This document shows, in pieces, positions 1 through 4,791 of a stretch of 7,849 bases of DNA (its first letter is position 1; every line of letters begins with the position of its first letter). The stretch comes from Gammaproteobacteria bacterium (lineage in GTDB: Bacteria > Pseudomonadota > Gammaproteobacteria > Arenicellales > DRJH01). The stretch lies in NCBI GenBank assembly GCA_011052285.1, contig DRJH01000060.1, forward strand, positions 1 through 7,849, in the 5' to 3' direction. The notes beneath the pieces are model-generated. The model saw only the letters and a program-made list of their open reading frames with translations, made no database searches and was not told where the DNA came from. The position numbers and the translations under genes are program-made.

Positions 1-40
1 ACCAAAAAATCAATCAAGAAGATCAACAAACCGGGTGTTT

Positions 41-319
41 TTATAAATTCGGCATATATTTCCCGCGGATAAAATGATTGATCAAAATTTTTCCCAGACC
101 GAACATCAGGGGAATCAACAGCATCATACCCCAGGTCTGATGCCAAACTACCCCCACTGTGCTATGGTAATAAGGAAGTCTGTTAATGAAACTTCGTTCA
201 CCCTGCTCCCCCATGGTGTGCGGTGTAGAAACTCCACTTTGTTGATACTTCACCACATTATATCGACCGGCAACTGCGGCACAGTTCACAACGGTCTTGC
301 TGGAAATAGGACTATCCAT
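41..319 (-). CDS. Doubtful small membrane protein, function unknown
   Basis: This is an open frame of 92 codons from an ATG to a TAA. I do not recognise the protein. Its N-terminal 60 residues are polar to neutral. Residues about 63-80 form one hydrophobic stretch (WGMMLLIPLMFGLGKILI), followed by a basic tail (NHFIRGKY), which would fit a single C-terminal membrane anchor. Codon choice looks unremarkable and could be coding. A run of five G lies directly against the ATG, too close for a normal ribosome binding site, and no clear promoter is seen. It lies downstream of the rlmB terminator region in the same direction. It may be a real small gene, the remnant of a larger one, or chance; shortness and lack of a family match keep confidence low. 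Confidence 0.3.
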   Translation of the reverse strand: MDSPISSKTVVNCAAVAGRYNVVKYQQSGVSTPHTMGEQGERSFINRLPYYHSTVGVVWHQTWGMMLLIPLMFGLGKILINHFIRGKYMPNL

Positions 320-360
320 CCCCCAAAAAGTTCATCAAAATACCATGGATTTAATAGGAC

Positions 361-383
361 AAAAAGGGGTCAGAGCCCTTTTT
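361..383 (+). repeat. GGGGTCAGAG repeat, copy A
   Basis: This 23-nt unit reads A5-G4-TCAGAG-C3-T5. It is itself an imperfect hairpin: AAAAAGGG pairs with CCCTTTTT (8 bp) around a 7-nt loop. It is identical, in inverted orientation, to positions 421-443 and nearly identical to positions 7823-7846. From memory, GGGGTCAGA-type units resemble REP-like sequences associated with RAYT/IS200-type Y1 transposases. No such transposase is in this window, so that link is inference. Confidence 0.8.
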
Positions 384-417
384 ATAAAATAAACTGTTAT
401 AAATCAATAGTATATAA

Positions 418-444
418 TACAAAAAGGGCTCTGACCCCTTTTTT
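418..444 (-). terminator. Likely intrinsic terminator of the rnr-rlmB operon (repeat copy B)
   Basis: Read on the minus strand, copy B starts 4 nt after the rlmB TAG stop. It folds into an 8-bp hairpin (AAAAAGGG/CCCTTTTT) whose 3' arm ends in five T, followed by GTA. A G/C-containing stem followed by a T-tract, immediately after the last gene of an operon, is the usual form of a Rho-independent terminator. The mirror copy A could serve plus-strand transcription or act as a second hairpin 37 nt further on. No other terminator-like hairpin follows rlmB. Confidence 0.55.
421..443 (-). repeat. GGGGTCAGAG repeat, copy B (inverted)
   Basis: This is the reverse complement of copy A with no mismatch over 23 nt. 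An extra T at 444 extends the A-tract when it is read on the minus strand. It sits between the rlmB stop codon and the AT-rich spacer of the inverted pair. Confidence 0.8.
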
Positions 445-448
445 GTTG

Positions 449-1231
449 CTATTTTCGTTGCCGAACTGCCTCGAATAAACAAATACCGGTAGCAACCGAC
501 ACATTCAGACTACTCACCTCGCCCTGCATGGGAATCGAAACCAGATAATCACAAGCTCTTTGCGTCAGTTGCCGTAATCCACTGCCTTCGGCACCCAACA
601 CCAACACCAACGGCCCAGATAGATCAGCAGTGAACAACGACTGTTCTGCATGGTCATCCAAACCGATGATCCAGAAACCAGCTTGTTTGAGAATTTCCAG
701 AGAACGAACTAAGTTTGTGACCCGATATAGCGGCACGGTTTCAGCAGCACCGGCCGCGACCTTGCGCACCACTGCAGTAACTTGACTGGCATGGTCACGC
801 GGGAAAACCACACCAGCAACACCTGCACCCTCGGCAGTACGAATACAGGCACCCAGATTGTGTGGATCCTGTACACCATCCAGAGCCAAATAGATCCCAC
901 CCACCTTTACCCCTTCATCAATCTGCGCAGTCAGACTGGATTTGAGATCCTGCTCGGTTTCGGGCCGAGGGTTTTTGCGCTCGGCGACCACACCCTGATG
1001 CAACACCCCGGCTGCACGCTTATCCAGTTCCTCACAAGAAACCCGATCTATCGGAATCCCTATCGCCTGGGCCAGCTGAATCAGTGTGCGCAACCGATGA
1101 CTGGCTTCTGATTGCACATACAGACAAACTACATCCTGTGGTCTCGACTGCAGCAAGTGACGCACCGGATGCACTCCGGTGACAACCAGTAAAGCAGCCT
1201 GTCGGTGTTGCTTCTTTTTATTTTTTCGCAC
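449..1231 (-). CDS. rlmB: 23S rRNA (guanosine-2'-O-)-methyltransferase RlmB
   Basis: This is a SpoU/TrmH-family (SPOUT) enzyme that uses S-adenosylmethionine to methylate the 2'-O of G2251 (E. coli numbering) in the 23S rRNA peptidyl-transferase region. Numbered from the chosen GTG, residues about 15-90 form the small L30e-like RNA-binding domain (TGVHPVRHLL, GVLHQGVVA). The SPOUT domain follows with all three motifs: DGVQDPHNLGACIRTAEGAG (Asn125, Arg131), LVLGAEGSGL (Glu215) and SSLNVSVATGICLFEA (Asn243). The open frame extends to an ATG at 1297, but that would overlap rnr by 80 nt and add a tail that E. coli RlmB lacks. The GTG at 1231 has AAGG about 10 nt upstream, gives 260 residues and overlaps the rnr end by 14 nt, suggesting translational coupling. 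A lysine-rich N-terminus (RKNKKK) remains even so. Function is confident; the start is less so. Confidence 0.95.
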   Translation of the reverse strand: MRKNKKKQHRQAALLVVTGVHPVRHLLQSRPQDVVCLYVQSEASHRLRTLIQLAQAIGIPIDRVSCEELDKRAAGVLHQGVVAERKNPRPETEQDLKSSLTAQIDEGVKVGGIYLALDGVQDPHNLGACIRTAEGAGVAGVVFPRDHASQVTAVVRKVAAGAAETVPLYRVTNLVRSLEILKQAGFWIIGLDDHAEQSLFTADLSGPLVLVLGAEGSGLRQLTQRACDYLVSIPMQGEVSSLNVSVATGICLFEAVRQRK

Positions 1232-3452
1232 GTCGTTTCTGCCTTTTATTACCCTGTAAGGAACGTCTGGAAACCAGGCTGAAATCAATTTTAGCATCTT
1301 CCAGGCTGACTCTGATCAGGCGCACCCGCACCGCATCACCCACGGTAAAACGTTGACCACTGCGTTCACCACTGAGTCGATGCGCCAGTGGATCAAAATG
1401 AAAATAGTCATTCCCCAATTCGGTAATATGCACCAACCCCTCTACAAACAAGGCTTTGAGCTCAACAAATATGCCAAAACCGGTTACCGTAGTGACCGTA
1501 GCACTAAATTCTTCACCTATCCGGTCTTGCATATATTCGGCCTTAAGCCACTGAATCACCTCTCGACTGGCTTCTTCGGCGCGTCGCTCGGTCGTAGAAC
1601 AATGTACCGCCATTGAGTGCATGGCTTCCCGTTGTGGCGTATCCACCGGAATAACCCGTCGCGACAGAATCTGCTTAATCACTCGATGCAACACCAGGTC
1701 AGGATAACGGCGAATCGGTGAAGTGAAATGTGCGTAGCCTGGGTACGTCAAGGCAAAATGGCCATCATTGTGCTCACTATAGACAGCCTGACTCATGCTC
1801 CGTAGCAGCATGGTCTGGACCAGTCGTCTTTTGGCCGGCTCATCTGGCAGTTGTTCAATCACCCGTTGGTACTCGTGGCCCTGTGGTTTGTCGCCGCCAC
1901 CCAGTTGAACCCCGAACTGACCCAGAAAGGCCCGCAAATCAGCCAGCCTCTCAGGCTTAGGCCCCGGATGAACCCGGAATAATCCGCAAGCCCTATGGCT
2001 TGTAACAAACTGGGCTGCACAGACGTTGGCCGCCAGCATACATTCCTCGATAATACGATGTGCGTCATTACGTACCGAGGCTTCGATACGATCAATCTTG
2101 CGCTCTGCGTTATAGAAAATTCGAGTCTCTGGTAAATCCAGGTCAATTGCACCGCGGCGTTTCCGAGCTTTGAGAAAAGCGTGAAACAATCGCTCAAGTT
2201 GCTGCAGATGGGGTAACAACGGACTCGCCTGACCCAGCAGACCGGCATCATTATTTGTTAGTGCTGCCGCCACTTTTGAGTAGGTTAAACGCGCTCTGGA
2301 GCGTAATACCCCGTTATAGAAATGCCAGGATTTGATGGCACCTCTGGGCCCAATCTGCATTTCACAACACATACAGAGTCGATCCACATCCGGATTCAGC
2401 GAACAAATTCCATTGGACAAGGCTTCAGGCAACATCGGGATGACCCGATTCGGAAAATAAATGGAATTGCCACGCTCCAGCGCCTGGTGATCAAGCGCTG
2501 ACTCGGTGCTGACATAGTGCGCCACATCGGCAATCGCCACCCATAAGGTCCACCCCTTACCACTGCGCTCGCAATAAACGGCATCATCAAAATCACGGGC
2601 ATCTGCGCCATCAATGGTGACAAAGGCCAGCTTTCGAAGATCCCGGCGCTTACGCACATCATAGGCTCGCACTTGCCGTGGGATTTTGTCCGCCTCAGCC
2701 AATACTGACACTGGCCATTGGTGTGGCAAATCGTGCTTGCGGATGGCCACCTCAATTTCCATTCCTGGCGCCATATGCCGACCCAGTATTTCGACAATTC
2801 GACCTGCGATCTGGCGGTGTTCAAGTGGGTGCCGGGTCACTTCAATCACTACCACCTGTCCTTGCTCAGCACCACTGGTGATATCTTCAAGCGCCTCAAT
2901 ATCACGTGAATAGCGCGGATCTTCCGGGGCAACATAAAGATTTCGGTGACTTTTATACAAACGACCCACGATTTTGCGGTTTGCCGTGACCCCGTCATCC
3001 TCAGCCACAAGCTCAACCACCGTTGCCACCCCTCTGCCACGGCGATCAAGGCCGATTTGTTTTACCAGAACCTTGTCATCGTGCAGTACCCGACGCATCT
3101 CCCTGGCTGGCAACAACAGATCGTCTCCCCCCGTCTGCGATTTAATAAAACCGAAACCATCACTGTGTCCGATCACCCTGCCGGTAATCATATCGGCTTT
3201 TTCCGGCAACACGTAGCGGCCAGAGCGATTCATCATCAGCCGACCCAACTTCTGCAGATGTCGTAACTGCCGCAGCAATTCCCGTTGATCTCTTCTACCA
3301 GCAACACTCAACAAGGCCTCGAGTTCCTCAGGTGTCAGTGGCTTGCCCGCTCGAATCAGCGTGTCGAGAATACGACGCTCCTGTTCATCCAAAATCCCGG
3401 TTCGTGCCTGGACGATCATGTCGTCAGCCTTTGTTTTTTTCTGTTTTCTCAT
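1218..3452 (-). CDS. rnr: Ribonuclease R (3'-5' exoribonuclease)
   Basis: RNase R is a processive 3'-5' hydrolytic exoribonuclease that degrades structured RNA; it acts in mRNA turnover, rRNA quality control and tmRNA-linked decay. Numbered from the ATG at 3452 (744 residues), a helix-turn-helix region lies at about 21-83, cold-shock/OB domains at about 88-240, the RNB catalytic domain at about 260-600 and an S1 domain at about 647-727 (TGFGIFVELKALFVEGLVHI). A basic tail ends the protein (GNKRQKRRAKK). The metal-binding motif TIDGADARDFDDAV is intact, with Asp281, Asp287, Asp289 and Asp290 matching E. coli Asp272, 278, 280 and 281. HFTSPIRRYPDLVLHR is also present. The ATG at 3452 has GGGA five nt upstream; the in-frame ATG at 3458 is an alternative. 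The frame opens as far as 3521, but that would place the start against the divergent tRNA. It is the first gene of an operon with rlmB. Confidence 0.97.
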   Translation of the reverse strand: MRKQKKTKADDMIVQARTGILDEQERRILDTLIRAGKPLTPEELEALLSVAGRRDQRELLRQLRHLQKLGRLMMNRSGRYVLPEKADMITGRVIGHSDGFGFIKSQTGGDDLLLPAREMRRVLHDDKVLVKQIGLDRRGRGVATVVELVAEDDGVTANRKIVGRLYKSHRNLYVAPEDPRYSRDIEALEDITSGAEQGQVVVIEVTRHPLEHRQIAGRIVEILGRHMAPGMEIEVAIRKHDLPHQWPVSVLAEADKIPRQVRAYDVRKRRDLRKLAFVTIDGADARDFDDAVYCERSGKGWTLWVAIADVAHYVSTESALDHQALERGNSIYFPNRVIPMLPEALSNGICSLNPDVDRLCMCCEMQIGPRGAIKSWHFYNGVLRSRARLTYSKVAAALTNNDAGLLGQASPLLPHLQQLERLFHAFLKARKRRGAIDLDLPETRIFYNAERKIDRIEASVRNDAHRIIEECMLAANVCAAQFVTSHRACGLFRVHPGPKPERLADLRAFLGQFGVQLGGGDKPQGHEYQRVIEQLPDEPAKRRLVQTMLLRSMSQAVYSEHNDGHFALTYPGYAHFTSPIRRYPDLVLHRVIKQILSRRVIPVDTPQREAMHSMAVHCSTTERRAEEASREVIQWLKAEYMQDRIGEEFSATVTTVTGFGIFVELKALFVEGLVHITELGNDYFHFDPLAHRLSGERSGQRFTVGDAVRVRLIRVSLEDAKIDFSLVSRRSLQGNKRQKRRAKK

Positions 3453-3480
3453 TGACATCCCATCATCAGATCTGTAAATT
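3452..3480 (+). promoter_or_regulatory. Sigma-70 promoter of tRNA-Leu
   Basis: A perfect TTGACA at 3452-3457 is followed after exactly 17 nt by TAAATT (3475-3480, four of six consensus bases). The next bases, TGCGCAT, form a GC-rich discriminator, a feature of stable-RNA promoters under stringent control. The predicted transcription start is near 3487, giving a leader of about 38 nt before the mature tRNA. The -35 box touches the rnr start codon on the opposite strand. Confidence 0.65.
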
Positions 3481-3489
3481 TGCGCATCC

Positions 3490-3515
3490 TGTGGTGGCCC
3501 GCAAGGCTGACCACA
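3490..3515 (+). other. Hairpin in the pre-tRNA-Leu 5' leader
   Basis: TGTGGT (3490-3495) pairs with ACCACA (3510-3515), and inside it GCC (3497-3499) pairs with GGC (3505-3507) around a 5-nt loop. If transcription starts near 3487, nearly the whole leader folds into this hairpin, ending 9 nt before the mature 5' end cut by RNase P. On the opposite strand it would lie in the rnr upstream region. Its function is unknown. Confidence 0.35.
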
Positions 3516-3524
3516 AAGCACTGT

Positions 3525-3611
3525 GCCGAGGTGGCGGAATTGGTAGACGCGCTAGCTTCAGGTGCTAGTGGGGGCAACCCCGTGGAGGTTCAAGTCCTCT
3601 CCTCGGTACCA
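3525..3611 (+). tRNA. tRNA-Leu (anticodon CAG)
   Basis: This 87-nt class II tRNA reads CUG codons. The acceptor arms GCCGAGG and CCTCGGT pair (G1-U72 as in some E. coli tRNA-Leu), followed by A and an encoded CCA at 3609-3611. The D-arm GGCGGAATTGGTAGAC is typical of tRNA-Leu. The anticodon stem CTAGC/GCTAG encloses the loop TTCAGGT with CAG at 3559-3561. The long variable arm GGGG-CAA-CCCC and the T-loop TTCAAGT are present. The segment from the D-arm to the anticodon closely matches E. coli leuV-type tRNA-Leu(CAG). It is transcribed away from rnr, and all stems are intact, so it should be functional. Confidence 0.97.
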
Positions 3612-3646
3612 TTTTAATAGATTATCACAGACCATCAATAACCTCC

Positions 3647-3677
3647 AAAAATACTGTATTTACAGTATTTTTCTTCT
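3647..3677 (+). terminator. Terminator-like palindrome after tRNA-Leu
   Basis: AAAAATACTGT (3647-3657) pairs perfectly with ACAGTATTTTT (3662-3672), an 11-bp stem with a 4-nt loop. A T/C-rich tract (TTTTTCTTCT) follows. It begins 36 nt after the tRNA CCA. The stem is AT-rich, so it is weaker than a classic terminator. The core CTGT-N4-ACAG also looks like a dyad-symmetric protein site, although the spacing is not that of the LexA box (CTGT-N8-ACAG). Confidence 0.5.
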
Positions 3678-3713
3678 CTCCGATTTTCTGTTGTAGTGAA
3701 GCACGGTTATCCA

Positions 3714-3738
3714 GGAACTGAGGGCACATGCCGGTTCC
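3714..3738. repeat. Interrupted hairpin in the intergenic region
   Basis: GGAAC (3714-3718) pairs with GTTCC (3734-3738), and inside it GGC (3723-3725) pairs with GCC (3730-3732) around ACAT. It has no T-tract. It may be a structured RNA element or chance. Confidence 0.25.
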
Positions 3739-3867
3739 ATGTCAAGATAGTCCTTTGCCGCTCTCGTCAGTGTTATCGGATCCACCGCAGTGGCTCCAAT
3801 AACAGATCAAAAAGCTTGATCTCCTTTTCATGCCCCAGCACTGGTGGGACAGCTTCCTACGTATTCA

Positions 3868-3899
3868 CACTGCCAATTTTACCCGGGCAGTGCGATAAT
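3868..3899 (+). promoter_or_regulatory. Possible promoter with operator for the J-domain gene
   Basis: CTGCCA (3870-3875, four of six -35 bases) and GATAAT (3894-3899, five of six -10 bases) are 18 nt apart. A perfect 7-bp inverted repeat, CACTGCC (3868-3874) and GGCAGTG (3886-3892) with an 11-nt centre, fills the spacer almost exactly. That is the classic position for a repressor or a MerR-like regulator. Transcription would start near 3906, leaving an 80-nt leader before the ATG at 3986. The symmetry is seen; regulation is inferred. Confidence 0.35.
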
Positions 3900-3985
3900 T
3901 CGGACATGAACTGCTTTTTTCAACTACCGATAGAAACTGCGGAAAACCACACCATTTCCACCACACTCGACAGACAACCCCGAAA

Positions 3986-4735
3986 ATGATCATTCGATTG
4001 TTTCTGGCCTTACTGCTACTGGTTGTGATCATGGTATTCGCAAACTGGTATGGTGCGCGTGCTACACCAGCACAGCGCAGCCAGTTTCTGCGCCAGCTGG
4101 TCCTGTATGGCGGTGCTGCAGCCCTGCTGATTCTGGTAGCCACCGGCCGCCTGCCCTGGCTGTTTGCCCTGCTCGGCGGCGCCATGGCTGCCGGTCAGCG
4201 GATTCTTACCTTGTTGCGCTCATGGCAATTTCTCAAGTCTTTGCATGCCTCCACCTTTTCCAGCGCTACAAGCCGTACTGCAAGCGATCAGGTCTCAACC
4301 TTTGACAGTCGCTTTTTGCATATGCAGCTCGATCATGACAGTGGTGATCTGTCTGGAAAGGTACGCGAGGGCCACTTTGCCGGTCGTGAGCTTGATCAAT
4401 TGCAGCAATCCGACTTGCTGGCATTGTTGCAAGAAATCAACACTGATTCCGAATCGGTAGAACTACTTACGACGTATCTCAAGCGCCGCTTCGGAGAAGA
4501 CTGGGCACCTGAGGGCAACGAACGCTCTCACTCCCAGAGTACTGAAATTACTGTGCAGACCGCCTATGAAGTGCTTGGTCTAACACCAGATGCAGACCGC
4601 GAAGCCATTGTTCTGGCCCATCGTCGATTGGTGCAAAAACTGCACCCAGACCATGGCGGCTCGTCTTATCTCGCCTCGCGGGTTAACCAGGCACGCGACT
4701 GCCTGTTGCAGCAACTCGATCAGGCTCAGGGATAG
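3986..4735 (+). CDS. Membrane-anchored J-domain (DnaJ-like) co-chaperone
   Basis: This 249-residue protein has hydrophobic segments at about 2-20 and 38-68 (one or two further spans), a soluble middle region and a C-terminal J-domain at about 190-245. The J-domain carries YEVLGL (194-199) and the HPD tripeptide (220-222) that stimulates DnaK ATPase. The HPDHGGS form resembles the J-domain of the mitochondrial import protein Pam18/Tim14. The middle region (LDHDSGDLSGKV, HFAGRELDQL, LLTTYLKRRFGEDW) matches, from memory, a conserved module of proteobacterial proteins annotated only as DnaJ domain-containing. The likely role is recruiting DnaK to the inner membrane; clients are unknown. It differs from DjlA, which has one N-terminal span and a TerB-like middle. 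The ATG has no clear ribosome binding site (CCCCGAAA precedes it). It converges with the GGDEF-EAL gene, 56 nt between stop codons. Confidence 0.88.
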   Translation: MIIRLFLALLLLVVIMVFANWYGARATPAQRSQFLRQLVLYGGAAALLILVATGRLPWLFALLGGAMAAGQRILTLLRSWQFLKSLHASTFSSATSRTASDQVSTFDSRFLHMQLDHDSGDLSGKVREGHFAGRELDQLQQSDLLALLQEINTDSESVELLTTYLKRRFGEDWAPEGNERSHSQSTEITVQTAYEVLGLTPDADREAIVLAHRRLVQKLHPDHGGSSYLASRVNQARDCLLQQLDQAQG

Positions 4736-4791
4736 GGGCCCTAAGAGGCTGTCCGGGAATAGAGAACCCCAGCTCCTGTGAGTTCCCGTTA

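Larger units (their letters stand above)
361..443. repeat. REPIN-like inverted pair of 23-nt repeats
   Basis: Copies A (361-383) and B (421-443) are perfect reverse complements separated by a 37-nt, very AT-rich spacer. The pair can fold as two separate short hairpins or as one long 23-bp stem with a 37-nt loop. Two short inverted REP units around a spacer is the defining layout of a REPIN, a non-autonomous element moved by RAYT transposases. That identity is inferred from layout only. The spacer contains a TATAAT hexamer at 413-418 but no convincing -35 box. Confidence 0.55.
3612..3985. other. 374-nt stretch without a credible gene
   Basis: Between tRNA-Leu and the J-domain gene I see no supported coding region. 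It holds the palindromic terminator at 3647-3672, a hairpin at 3714-3738, a small inverted repeat GATCAA/TTGATC at 3805-3821, and a possible promoter with a centred inverted repeat at 3868-3899. A GTG-initiated open frame at 3696-3989 ends in an ATGA overlap with the next gene, but its protein is rich in Cys, Ser and His and matches nothing I know. Confidence 0.5.

Noticed and set aside
361..443. CRISPR-like repeat pair
   Set aside because: The copies are inverted, not direct. There are only two, with one AT-rich spacer and no cas genes.
74..478. Plus-strand open frame of 134 codons
   Set aside because: It runs through both repeat copies and into the rlmB end, with a protein of low-complexity, family-free composition. 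It is a chance frame.
1859..2251. Minus-strand 130-codon frame inside rnr
   Set aside because: It overlaps the RNB catalytic domain of rnr in another frame and shows no domain.
3525..3611. tRNA-Leu as an integration site for a mobile element
   Set aside because: No integrase, no direct repeat of the tRNA 3' end and no foreign-looking genes occur in the window.
3647..3672. LexA (SOS) box
   Set aside because: The central spacing is 4 nt instead of 8, and no SOS gene follows it.
3696..3989. GTG-started 97-codon frame ending in ATGA overlap with the J-domain gene
   Set aside because: The overlap looks like coupling, but there is no ribosome binding site, the composition is Cys/His/Ser-rich, and it contains the hairpin and dyad. 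It is probably chance.
3865..4185. Minus-strand frame of 106 codons opposite the J-domain gene
   Set aside because: It is antisense to a clear membrane segment and rich in Arg, Ser and Ala, as expected of a shadow frame.
4754..4788. CGGGAA/TTCCCG pair between the two convergent genes as a shared terminator
   Set aside because: It has only 6 bp with a 23-nt loop and no T-tract on either side, so it is too weak to call a terminator.
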